From Alphaproteobacteria bacterium (lineage in GTDB: Bacteria > Pseudomonadota > Alphaproteobacteria > Micavibrionales > UBA2020): a DNA stretch of 32,781 bases. The translations under genes and the position numbers were made by a program. Below the pieces are notes generated by a model, which was not told the DNA's origin, did no database searches, and saw only the letters and a program-made list of their open reading frames with translations. The DNA is taken from assembly GCA_004297545.1 (NCBI GenBank), contig SCTB01000121.1, positions 1 through 32,781 of the forward strand. Direction: 5' to 3'. Positions 26,329 through 32,781 of this stretch are shown here, piece after piece; within the stretch, counting starts at the first letter, position 1, and each line of letters starts with the position of its first letter.

Positions 26329-26465
26329 TCTCCCCCGTTCGCAAAGCGAATGGAGGGAGAGGATTAAGGTGAGGGGGTAGTGCATCAATCGGATAGCGCG
26401 TCATTGTTGCGCCGCCCCCTCACCCTAGCCCTCTCCCTCCACCCGCTGCGCGGGCGGGGGAGAAG
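26329..26465. repeat. Inverted-repeat element, family 3 (copy B)
   Basis: Left arm CTCCTCTCCCCCGTTCGC...GGAGGGAGAGG...GGTGAGGGGGT faces right arm GCCCCCTCACC...CCCTCTCCCTCC...GGCGGGGGAGAAGG. It is the closest match to copy A at 15477. It lies in the gap between DUF1491 and prfC, where it may both end the fur-DUF1491 transcript and separate it from prfC. Confidence 0.8.
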
Positions 26466-26480
26466 GGATTAGGGCAGAAT

Positions 26481-26819
26481 CTAAAAAACCTTCCCCTCAA
26501 ACGGGTTCGCGCCCGATTTGTCTTCCACTTCCACGACCCAGATATCCGGGTCGCGGCTGGTGGTGCGGCGGATGTAGTCGTCGGCCTTGCGTTCCTCGAC
26601 GAGGCTGCCGTCGAAAATATCCATCCAGCCCAGGTTTCCGTTTTCGTCGCGCGACTGGTTGAGCAGCTTGCAGCCCTGCCCCTGCACGAAAATTTTCACC
26701 ATCACCGTGCCCGCCGCAATCGCGCCCTTGTGCGCGACGGTGACCGGGATGCCTTTTGTCATGCACTGGCGCATGACCGCCGTCACCCAGATTTCTGTCG
26801 GGATGCGATCGTCTGTCAT
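26481..26819 (-). CDS. DUF1491 family protein
   Basis: A 112-residue protein matching DUF1491, a small alphaproteobacterial family of unknown role. It opens with IPTEIWVTAVMRQC and has GTVMVKIFVQG, RDENGNLGWMDIF, and the DPDIWVVEVEDK block near the end. It is soluble, with no metal motif. It follows fur by 9 bases and lacks its own Shine-Dalgarno, so it is probably coupled to fur. Confidence 0.85.
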   Translation of the reverse strand: MTDDRIPTEIWVTAVMRQCMTKGIPVTVAHKGAIAAGTVMVKIFVQGQGCKLLNQSRDENGNLGWMDIFDGSLVEERKADDYIRRTTSRDPDIWVVEVEDKSGANPFEGKVF

Positions 26820-26828
26820 ATCAGTACG

Positions 26829-27245
26829 TCATTTCTTGATTTTGTGGCCGAAAATCTCAAACGTGTGGTCGACGACTTCATAGCCGAGCTCATGCGAGAT
26901 CTTGTGGATGATATGCTCCATCTCCTCGCTCTGGAACTCGATGACCTGGCCGCTTTCGGTGTCGATCAGGTGGTGGTGGTGGCCATGGTCGTGCTCGGGC
27001 TTGACCTCGAAGCGCGCATAGGTCTCGCCGAAATCATGTTTTATGACCAAACCCAGCTCATCCAGCAGGCCCAGCGTGCGGTAAACGGTCGCGATGCTGA
27101 TGGAGGGGTCGATCTTCTTGGCGCGGTCGCAGACGGTATCCACCGAGGGGTGGTCGCCGGAATCTTCCAGCACCTTCAGGATAACCTTGCGCTGGTCGGT
27201 CATCTTGAGGCCCGCCTGGGAGCATTTCTGTAATAACTTGGACAT
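26829..27245 (-). CDS. fur: Fur-family metalloregulator
   Basis: A 138-residue Fur-type repressor. The winged helix includes SVDTVCDRAKK and ISIATVYRTLGLL (recognition helix). The metal region is HDHGHHHHLID..SGQVIEF. The CxxC pairs of E. coli Fur are absent, as in many alphaproteobacterial Fur/Mur proteins, so it may sense manganese as well as iron. GGCGGAAG precedes the ATG. A GGCTATAAAAAGCC palindrome at ~27260-27273 covers the likely -10 and could be an operator. It is probably cotranscribed with DUF1491. Confidence 0.92.
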   Translation of the reverse strand: MSKLLQKCSQAGLKMTDQRKVILKVLEDSGDHPSVDTVCDRAKKIDPSISIATVYRTLGLLDELGLVIKHDFGETYARFEVKPEHDHGHHHHLIDTESGQVIEFQSEEMEHIIHKISHELGYEVVDHTFEIFGHKIKK

Positions 27246-27306
27246 CTTCCGCCCTGTTTTTTATGGCTTTTTATAGCCGATTGCCCCGTCCCTGACCAGA
27301 GTTAAT

Positions 27307-28863
27307 TTAACGCCCCGGCATCGTCCTTTCCGCCGGAAAATCAAGGAAAACGCGGGTTCCCTTGCCCTCCTCGGACTCTAACGTCAGCTTCCCGTCATGA
27401 AGTTCCACCATGGCCTTGGCCAGCGGCAGGCCGAGGCCGGTGCCCTGCCCCGATTGCTGGCGGGGGTCATGGACCTGCCCGAAGGGTTCCAGAACATGGC
27501 GTATCTTGTCCGCGGGGATGCCGCAGCCGTCATCAATAACAGATATCCGCAGACTGTTGCCCGGTTTCATCATCTGCGCCCGTACCTGCACGGATTTCCC
27601 GGCCGGGGAGAACTTGACCGCGTTGGCGACCAGGTTGATGAGGATCTGGCGCAGCAGACGCTGGTCGGCCCGCACATGGGGCATATCGGGGTCGGCTTCG
27701 ACTTCCAGCCTGACGGATCCCGCCTGCGCGCGGTCGGACATGATGCGCGTGACGGAATCCAGGATTTCGGGCACCGCGACCTCCGATTCAATCAGGTCGA
27801 CCTTGCCGGCCTCGATCTTGGACATATCGAGCACGTCGTTGATGATGTCGAGCAGATGCCGCGCGCTGAAATGGATGTCGGAAAGGTATTCCTCGTACTT
27901 CGGGTTGTTGATGGGCCCGAAGGTCTGGTTCTTCATCAATTCCGAAAAGCCGATGATGGCGTTGAGCGGCGTGCGCAGCTCATGCGACATATTGGCGAGG
28001 AAGGACGATTTCGCCTTGTTCGCGCTGTCGGCGTCTTCCTTGGCGCGGCGCAGGTTGCGCATCATGTTCTTGCGCTCGGTCACGTCGCGGATGGTGGAGA
28101 CCATGAAGCGGCGCTTCTGCGAGAGCTCCAGCAATGCCGTGGTGATCACGATATCGGCCACGCTGCCGTCTTTTTTCAATATCTGCAGCTCGCGCGTGCC
28201 GTGGCGGCCGCGCTCGATAAAGGCCTGGTGCAGCTTGCGCGATATCGCCTGGTCTTCGGGCGGGATCAGCAGCGCGAATTCCTCGCCCAGCAAATTCTCC
28301 CGCGTCCATTCGTAATCGGCCAGAAAGGTATCGTTCACGCGCACGATGCGCCCGTGATGGTCGGTGACCACGATGCCGAGGCCCGAGGCGTCGAACAGCG
28401 AGGTCAGCAGCATGATGGCGTCGTCGCGCTCGCGTTGCAGCTGAACGCTGTCCACCACGTCGGGACGCGCCATGATGTCGATAAAGCGCACCTTGCCTTC
28501 GTTGTCGAAAATCGGGTTCAGGATAAAGGCCTGCACGCGCACCCCGCCCGGGAAGCGCGGCAGCGCGTTGAAGGTGACCGGGCGCTTGGTCTTGACGCAG
28601 GACTGGAAGGATTGCTCCAGCTGCTCGGCCACGGCGCGCTCGAACAGCTCGTCCGGGGTCTTGTCGAGCATCTTTTCGCGCGCCAGATCGAAATAGGCGG
28701 CGCCGGCGTTGTTCACCTCGGCATAGACATAGCGCCCGTCAGGTTCGACGGAGACGACCATGCGCGCAATAGGGGCTTTCAGGAAGAAGTTCCTGAAATC
28801 CTTGTCCATGATGACGGTTTGATCTGTGACCAGCATGACTTTCCGGGCCGTATTCGTTTTCAC
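27307..28863 (-). CDS. Soluble PAS-PAS sensor histidine kinase
   Basis: A 518-residue kinase. Two PAS domains (about 15-135 and 145-265) come first; the second ends in the PAC-like RRFMVSTIRDVTERKN. The HisKA domain has the phospho-acceptor His294 in SHELRTPLNAIIGFSELM. The ATPase domain has N-box LINLVANAVKFSP, G1 DDGCGIP and G2 GTGLGLPLAK. It has no membrane segment or receiver domain, so it senses a cytoplasmic signal and needs a separate response regulator, not seen here. The layout resembles PleC/DivJ-type alphaproteobacterial kinases in its catalytic core. The start is the GTG at 28863, with a perfect AAGGAGGT five bases ahead; the next ATG (28836) has no such site. Confidence 0.93.
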   Translation of the reverse strand: MKTNTARKVMLVTDQTVIMDKDFRNFFLKAPIARMVVSVEPDGRYVYAEVNNAGAAYFDLAREKMLDKTPDELFERAVAEQLEQSFQSCVKTKRPVTFNALPRFPGGVRVQAFILNPIFDNEGKVRFIDIMARPDVVDSVQLQRERDDAIMLLTSLFDASGLGIVVTDHHGRIVRVNDTFLADYEWTRENLLGEEFALLIPPEDQAISRKLHQAFIERGRHGTRELQILKKDGSVADIVITTALLELSQKRRFMVSTIRDVTERKNMMRNLRRAKEDADSANKAKSSFLANMSHELRTPLNAIIGFSELMKNQTFGPINNPKYEEYLSDIHFSARHLLDIINDVLDMSKIEAGKVDLIESEVAVPEILDSVTRIMSDRAQAGSVRLEVEADPDMPHVRADQRLLRQILINLVANAVKFSPAGKSVQVRAQMMKPGNSLRISVIDDGCGIPADKIRHVLEPFGQVHDPRQQSGQGTGLGLPLAKAMVELHDGKLTLESEEGKGTRVFLDFPAERTMPGR

Positions 28864-28876
28864 AACCCACCTCCTT

Positions 28877-28901
28877 CTTTGGTAACATGTAAGTACCAAA
28901 G
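28877..28901 (-). promoter_or_regulatory. Hairpin/operator next to the kinase ribosome site
   Basis: A perfect 8-base dyad, CTTTGGTA (28901-28894) and TACCAAAG (28884-28877), with a 9-base centre containing ACATGT. It ends where AAGGAGGT begins. As RNA it could mask or expose the ribosome site; as DNA it could bind a dimeric repressor. A TATTAA/TTAACG pair at 28908-28935 may be the promoter. Confidence 0.5.
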
Positions 28902-28997
28902 AACTGGTTAATAAACCCTTGACCGAATACGTTAAAAATCAATGACTTATTTTCATAACCTCAGCAAGCCGGTTTGTGCTCGGCCTGAGGTTTTTAA

Positions 28998-29026
28998 TTG
29001 ACATAATTTTTGAAATGGGGTATCTT
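28998..29026 (+). promoter_or_regulatory. Sigma-70-like promoter of the small charged protein
   Basis: TTGACA (28998-29003) followed by TAATTTTT, a 17-base spacer and TATCTT (29021-29026). The leader to the ATG at 29131 is about 100 bases, longer than for the other genes with this -35 type, and could hold post-transcriptional control. Confidence 0.55.
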
Positions 29027-29130
29027 GATGCCACATCTGAGCCATGCGGAATCGGATCTTTCCAAATCGCGGGGCGCCAGTATGATGCGAACGCTTTGCA
29101 ACAACTGACGTTAATAGAAGGGTACAAAAC

Positions 29131-29355
29131 ATGAGCGAAGGTTTTCACGGCAAATCCATCGAAGAAATCGTCGATCTGCGTTTCAAGGAATATGAAATGC
29201 GCAAGGCAAGGGAAAAACGCGAGCTCGAAGAAGCCCGCGCCGCCGCCGAAGCGCGACTGAAAGAAAACAAGCAGGACGTGACCGCCCCCAAGGCAGACAA
29301 ACCGCCCCACGCCTCCGTCGTCGCGAAGGTACTGCACAAGCTGCACCTGGATTGA
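29131..29355 (+). CDS. Small charged coiled-coil protein
   Basis: A 74-residue protein of unknown function. Residues ~8-48 are a highly charged single helix or coiled coil (DLRFKEYEMRKAREKRELEE), followed by a Pro/Lys linker and an amphipathic end HASVVAKVLHKLHLD. No signal peptide. It has its own promoter and a clear terminator, so it is a single-gene unit and likely real despite its size. Confidence 0.72.
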   Translation: MSEGFHGKSIEEIVDLRFKEYEMRKAREKRELEEARAAAEARLKENKQDVTAPKADKPPHASVVAKVLHKLHLD

Positions 29356-29383
29356 GACGGTTTAAAAACTGAAAGTTAAATCG

Positions 29384-29416
29384 AAGCGGCCCCATTGAAG
29401 GGGCCGCTTTTGTTTT
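29384..29416 (+). terminator. Rho-independent terminator
   Basis: AAGCGGCCCC, a 6-base loop ATTGAA, and GGGGCCGCTT form a 10-bp stem followed by TTGTTTT. It ends the transcript of the small gene at 29131. Confidence 0.9.
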
Positions 29417-29423
29417 AGAAAAT

Positions 29424-29453
29424 CCCCTCTCCCCTTGCGGGAGAGGAGAGGAA
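29424..29453. repeat. Partial family-3 repeat
   Basis: CCCCTCTCCCCTTGCGGGAGAGG is one arm hairpin of the element found complete at 15477, 23508 and 26329. No partner arm is present nearby. Confidence 0.5.
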
Positions 29454-29511
29454 TGATCATCTATAAATTGAAAACGCTCCGGATGTTAAGCATCGCCCCA
29501 AAGAACTCCCT

Positions 29512-30102
29512 TTAATGTTCTTTCGTATCTCTCGGGTTGATCATCTTTCCTTCGATGCTGATATTCGAGCTCTTTGATACCGATGTCTTTCCAGACTTAA
29601 TGTCTCCAGAAATAAGAAAATAAGTACCGTATGGCATCAGAAAATCGATCGTGTCGCCGGAAGGAAGTACAAGATTCTTACAGTGGGGGTTGTCATGGGA
29701 CTCATATTCAAGGGGGTACTTACACTCCATCCCATCTTTAGAAAAGATAAAATAGCTGACTTCCGCATATTCGTTGCTTACCAATCTCACGTTGATCTGC
29801 GACACGGGCGTTTTCAGAATTCCCGTTGCCCTAGCAGTCAGCACATCCTTGATAAAAATTGTGCCTGCACAACCATTGGTTATTGAAGCTGCGGGACCCT
29901 CATAAAGGTAAGATCTTTTCACGTCAATACAAACAGGAAACACTTTTTCTTCAATAATTTCTGCTGGGTCTCTCGCCATTGCAAAAGTACGTATGGTCAT
30001 GCTTGCAAGGAGAAGGACGGCCAGAAATAGTACTGCGGCATATCTCATAAAAAGGGCGGCTCCAAATAAGTAATCATATTTCTTCCAAAAATCCAATCTC
30101 AT
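29512..30102 (-). CDS. Unknown exported or membrane-anchored protein
   Basis: A 196-residue protein with one strong hydrophobic segment (MRYAAVLFLAVLLLASM, residues 19-35) and a possible cleavage site after AMA. The rest, with four cysteines (VCIDV, NGCAG, MECKYP, HCKNL), is probably a secreted disulfide-bonded beta domain. I do not recognise the family. The ATG at 30102 has AAGGAAG ahead; starting at Met19 (30048) would give a classic signal peptide. It is clearly more AT-rich than its neighbours, a sign of transfer. The 327-base gap on its 5' side (30103-30429) holds only the inverted repeat described next. Confidence 0.7.
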   Translation of the reverse strand: MRLDFWKKYDYLFGAALFMRYAAVLFLAVLLLASMTIRTFAMARDPAEIIEEKVFPVCIDVKRSYLYEGPAASITNGCAGTIFIKDVLTARATGILKTPVSQINVRLVSNEYAEVSYFIFSKDGMECKYPLEYESHDNPHCKNLVLPSGDTIDFLMPYGTYFLISGDIKSGKTSVSKSSNISIEGKMINPRDTKEH

Positions 30103-30304
30103 TCCACCAGCTTCCTTTCTCCAAGCCTGCCATCAGTCTGACCAAGATTTTCAGGCGCGGCAATGTAATTTTGTGAAACGCGCTGTAACGCGCCTTGCAG
30201 GCCGCTGATTTTGCGGGGGGATGGGTGGGTGGAGGGCGCAAAAGTATTTCGAAAAGAGTGCGCGGGCGTTTCACCCCGTTTCACGCGAATCAAACAACAA
30301 ACGC

Positions 30305-30421
30305 GTCATTCCCGCGAAAGCGGGAATCCAGTACCGTGGTCATAAAAACGGCTCATTCTCACGCTGACAGGAAGCTGTTTTGATTACAACGGTACTGGAT
30401 TCCCGCTTTCGCGGGAATGAC
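30305..30421. repeat. Inverted pair of GGTACTGGATTCCCGC repeats
   Basis: GTCATTCCCGCGAAAGCGGG...CCAGTACCGT (30305-30337) faces ACGGTACTGGATTCCCGC... (30389-30421). Each arm matches the half copy at 490-522. The 51-base middle has no gene. It lies just after the stop of the gene at 30430. Confidence 0.85.
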
Positions 30422-30429
30422 AGAATTTT

Positions 30430-30837
30430 TTAAAACGGCAGCTTGATCTTCTTCTTCAAAATCTCCGTCGGGTTTTTGTTACCGAGGATATTGGTGAGAA
30501 CGGCGCCGATGCCTTTTTCCAGGAGCTTCGACTTGTCTTTCAGGAAGGATTCGTCCTCAGGATGTTCCTTGGCCTGTTTTTTCATTTCGGCGTTGACCTG
30601 CTTGGAGGCGGCGTCGAGGGATTTTTTCTTGCCGGCGTCGGTACCGTCGTCCTTCACGTTCGCGGCGACCGCGGCTTCGAGCGATTTCTTCATGTCGTCG
30701 TCGCTGGATTTGTTCTTGCGCAGGTCATCGACGAATTTTGTCACCCATTCCGGCGTTTCGTCGTTGTCCTTGTCTTCTTTCTTGGATTTGGGGTCGAATT
30801 TTTCTTTCAGTTTTCCGAGTTTGTCGAACTGGCCCAT
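30430..30837 (-). CDS. Unknown lysine/aspartate-rich protein
   Basis: A 135-residue highly charged protein (KFDPKSKKEDKDNDETPEW, KKKSLDAASKQVNAEMKKQA). It is probably helical with disordered stretches, and ends in a more hydrophobic segment GIGAVLTNILGNKNPTEILK. No signal peptide or family match. The start at 30837 follows GGGAGCGCAGG. Upstream on the minus strand TTGACATAATG (from 30901) repeats the -35 found before several other unknown genes, though a good -10 is not obvious. Confidence 0.7.
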   Translation of the reverse strand: MGQFDKLGKLKEKFDPKSKKEDKDNDETPEWVTKFVDDLRKNKSSDDDMKKSLEAAVAANVKDDGTDAGKKKSLDAASKQVNAEMKKQAKEHPEDESFLKDKSKLLEKGIGAVLTNILGNKNPTEILKKKIKLPF

Positions 30838-30952
30838 GTGCCTGCGCTCCCTTGAAAATCGTCGAATCAAATTCGCTTGCGGTCTTAAGGCATTATGTCA
30901 AAACTTGATTGATAATCCCTTAAACGGGCCCTTAAGCCGGATTTTACAATAA

Positions 30953-31684
30953 TTACTGATAGTTATCTCCCAGCGCGCAGCTGGTCAGCGGGCTGACGTT
31001 CAGGATAACTTCGTCATTCAGCCCGTCATGCATGACCCTCTCGGCGACGCCGTAACCAAAGACCGTCAGCAGCTTCTGGGGCGGGAAACCTTCCGCAAAC
31101 GACTCCTTGCACTGCGCGAAAACCCGGTCGTCCCCGGTCCGGAAGTTGACGACGATCAGGGTGCCGAGGCGCCCCTGATTGTAATAGGTGTAGTTCATCG
31201 CGTTCATGTCTTCGGGCCTGATGTTGACGTATGCCTCGCCCATGCCGACCAGCGTCGCCGTCGCGCCGTCGTCCCCGAAATACACCCATTTGTTCATGTT
31301 GAATCCCTGCATGGTGTTGCCCCGGGTATCCTGCGGCATCTGGCGGCTGACGACTTTCGAGGGGTCCGGGTCGAGATATTTTTTGTAGAACGCCTCCGCT
31401 GCGGCGCGCTGCGCGGCCGTCGGCATCTCGTGCGTGGCGTCCATGCGGGTGTAATCCGGCTGCAGCCGGCGTGTTTCGTCTTTCCAGCCGTCGACGACGA
31501 CAGGCGGCGTCTCGGCCGGTTTTTCGCTCCGGGGCGCCTCGGCGGGCGGCGGTTCTATTTTCTGCATCCGCGCGTCGCTGCGCTCCTGCTCGCGCCCCGC
31601 GAGGATGAACTGCAATACGACCAGCCCCGCCAGCACCAGCAGCGCGGCGGCGGTAAACAGGGGGCTATCGTCGCGGTCCTGCAT
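30953..31684 (-). CDS. Unknown membrane-anchored protein
   Basis: A 243-residue protein with one N-terminal helix (LFTAAALLVLAGLVVLQFIL, residues 9-28), then a Pro/Glu-rich linker and a domain of ~170 residues predicted to face the periplasm. Motifs such as NMNKWVYFGDDGATATLVGMG and two cysteines (FAQCKE, TSCALGD) are visible, but I know no family. GGGAGGCGAGG precedes the ATG, 19 bases after the Sel1-like gene, so they are cotranscribed. Confidence 0.75.
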   Translation of the reverse strand: MQDRDDSPLFTAAALLVLAGLVVLQFILAGREQERSDARMQKIEPPPAEAPRSEKPAETPPVVVDGWKDETRRLQPDYTRMDATHEMPTAAQRAAAEAFYKKYLDPDPSKVVSRQMPQDTRGNTMQGFNMNKWVYFGDDGATATLVGMGEAYVNIRPEDMNAMNYTYYNQGRLGTLIVVNFRTGDDRVFAQCKESFAEGFPPQKLLTVFGYGVAERVMHDGLNDEVILNVSPLTSCALGDNYQ

Positions 31685-31703
31685 CCTCGCCTCCCTTCAT
31701 TCG

Positions 31704-32516
31704 CTACGGCAGATAGGGCGGCGGGTACATCGTCAATCCGTTCTCCATGCCCATCGGCGCGCCGCCCGGCATTCCCATTCCCGGCATATCCGGCGGACCG
31801 CCCGGCAAGCCCGGCCCCTCCGGCGGACCGCCCGGCGGATCCGTCACCGCGCCCGGCACCAGCCCCGGCACGTTGCCCCAGCTCCCCTCCCGGTTCCGCT
31901 TCGTCTGCGCCGCCATGTCCTTGGGCGTCAGCTTGTCGGAAATTTTTTTGAGATCGCCTTCGGCGAAATGCATGACCCAGGGGTTCGGCATTCCGTTCGG
32001 CTGCACGGCATTGAGCATCCAGAAATAGGCTTGCTTGTAATCCTGCGCGAGGCCGATGCCGTGGTAATAGAGAAGCGCCAGCATATACATGTGCTCGCCC
32101 GAGCCGCTTTCCGCCGCGGCCTTGACCGCATCCGCTCCCGATTTCGCGTCGCCCTCGACGGTCAGCTCGACATCGCCGAGCCGCTGGCCGACCTTCTTTC
32201 CGCCGTCCGCCGCGCGGATCAGCTTCAGCCAGGCCTGCACTTCGGACATGCCCAGGCTGCCGTCCCCCGTGTGCTCCAGCTTCTCGGCTTCCGCCAGCAT
32301 GCTGTCAGGCGTCTTTGTATAGCGCAGCCAGAAGGTCGCGCCGCCCATCTTCATCGAGGCCACATGCATGCCGCCGGGCATCATCTCTTCCGGCGGCGGG
32401 GACGCCATGCCCGGAACGTCCTGCGCATGGGCGCACAGCGGCGCGAAAAGCATGAACAAGAAGAACGCCAGAGAAAATTTCTGGCATAAGCCGGAGTTTA
32501 TTTCTGTGCCTGACAT
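31704..32516 (-). CDS. Secreted Sel1-like repeat protein
   Basis: A 270-residue protein. The N-terminal signal peptide FSLAFFLFMLFAPLCAHA should be cut after AHA. A helical middle carries at least one Sel1-type unit, MYMLALLYYHGIGLAQDYKQ followed by AYFWMLNAV, with a preceding degenerate unit. The last ~60 residues are rich in Pro, Gly and Met (GGPPDMPGMGMPGGAP). Sel1 repeats bind other proteins, often at the envelope. It lies 48 bases after the GGDEF fragment gene and just before the membrane-anchored gene. Confidence 0.8.
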   Translation of the reverse strand: MSGTEINSGLCQKFSLAFFLFMLFAPLCAHAQDVPGMASPPPEEMMPGGMHVASMKMGGATFWLRYTKTPDSMLAEAEKLEHTGDGSLGMSEVQAWLKLIRAADGGKKVGQRLGDVELTVEGDAKSGADAVKAAAESGSGEHMYMLALLYYHGIGLAQDYKQAYFWMLNAVQPNGMPNPWVMHFAEGDLKKISDKLTPKDMAAQTKRNREGSWGNVPGLVPGAVTDPPGGPPEGPGLPGGPPDMPGMGMPGGAPMGMENGLTMYPPPYLP

Positions 32517-32564
32517 CGCTCAAATCCTCGCTGGCGCGGCGTTTTGAAATATAATTTTCCCGCG

Positions 32565-32780
32565 TCAGGTCGCCTTTTTACCGATATCCATGGCATAGCG
32601 CTCGAGCGCGCTTTTTTCGCGGAATTCCTTGACGCGGTTGCCGCCGTCTTCCTTGGCCATGTGCCGCGCGGATTTGGCGTTTTCAATCGATAAATCGGCG
32701 CTTTCGCGCTGCATGGCCTCGGCGATGCCGAAGGAAGCGGTGATGCGCAGCTTTTCCCCGTTCGGCATCAGCACAGGCGT
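32565..32780 (-). CDS. C-terminal fragment of a GGDEF-type domain protein
   Basis: The frame enters from the right edge. It reads ITASFGIAEAM, then ADLSIENAKSARHMAKEDGG, then NRVKEF, which matches the last beta-strand and helix of a GGDEF domain (usual form: A..ALY.AK..GRN.V). The active site would lie beyond the window, so cyclase activity cannot be judged. A basic tail of ~20 residues follows. It is probably first in a unit with the two genes downstream. Confidence 0.7.
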   Translation of the reverse strand, partial: TPVLMPNGEKLRITASFGIAEAMQRESADLSIENAKSARHMAKEDGGNRVKEFREKSALERYAMDIGKKAT

Positions 32781-32781
32781 A

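Noticed and set aside
27397-28911. A 504-codon open frame antisense to the histidine kinase
   Set aside because: The minus-strand kinase has all conserved boxes and a perfect Shine-Dalgarno; the antisense product has no recognisable domain.

Overview
The window looks like a chromosomal segment of a GC-rich alphaproteobacterium. The supporting signs are an operonic SUF iron-sulfur assembly system led by an Rrf2-type regulator, a DUF1491 gene next to a Fur gene whose metal site lacks the usual CxxC, an alphaproteobacterial-style DusA, and a 'Vgr-related' HELTH protein of a type I know from that class. A Rhodospirillales/Micavibrio-like lineage is possible, but that is inference. I saw no rRNA, tRNA, CRISPR array, IS transposase, integrase or phage structural gene.

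Layout from left to right. 1-260 is the tail of an unknown gene. 546-3977 (minus) holds DusA and an S9A prolyl oligopeptidase. 4043-5593 (minus) is a tandem pair of paralogous HExxH proteins with almost identical N-termini. 5701-8749 (plus) holds two small paralogues of unknown function and a protein built from about 21 consecutive 21-residue leucine-rich-like repeats. 8722-9942 (minus) is a SAM methyltransferase and 10094-11239 (plus) a membrane-bound diguanylate cyclase. 11384-17890 (minus) is the SUF operon in the order rrf2, sufB, DUF559 gene, sufC, sufD, sufS, sufT-like, sufA. Most junctions are 4-base ATGA overlaps, and a DUF559 nuclease-fold gene is threaded between sufB and sufC.

18127-23500 (plus) is accessory in character. 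It contains two unknown proteins (one ankyrin-like), an aldehyde dehydrogenase, a glycerophosphodiester phosphodiesterase, a two-domain repeat protein, and a diverged second copy of the last ~36 codons of the aldehyde dehydrogenase. 23666-26299 (minus) is prfC (RF3) followed by a DUF4288 gene and the Vgr-related HELTH metallopeptidase-like gene. 26481-28863 (minus) holds DUF1491, Fur and a soluble PAS-PAS histidine kinase. 29131-29355 (plus) is a small charged protein with a clear terminator. 29512-32780 (minus) holds exported or membrane-anchored unknowns, a Sel1-like secreted protein and the tail of a GGDEF-type domain.

Two features run through the window. First, several genes of unknown function are preceded by near-consensus sigma-70 promoters that share the string TTGACATA, and some stand-alone genes have their -10 box only 7-8 bases before the ATG, which predicts leaderless mRNAs. 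Second, intergenic gaps hold several families of long inverted repeats, and one of these has become the coding tail of the DUF559 gene. The best candidates for something undescribed are the tandem HExxH proteins, the promoter-sharing set of small unknown proteins, and the accessory genes attached to prfC.
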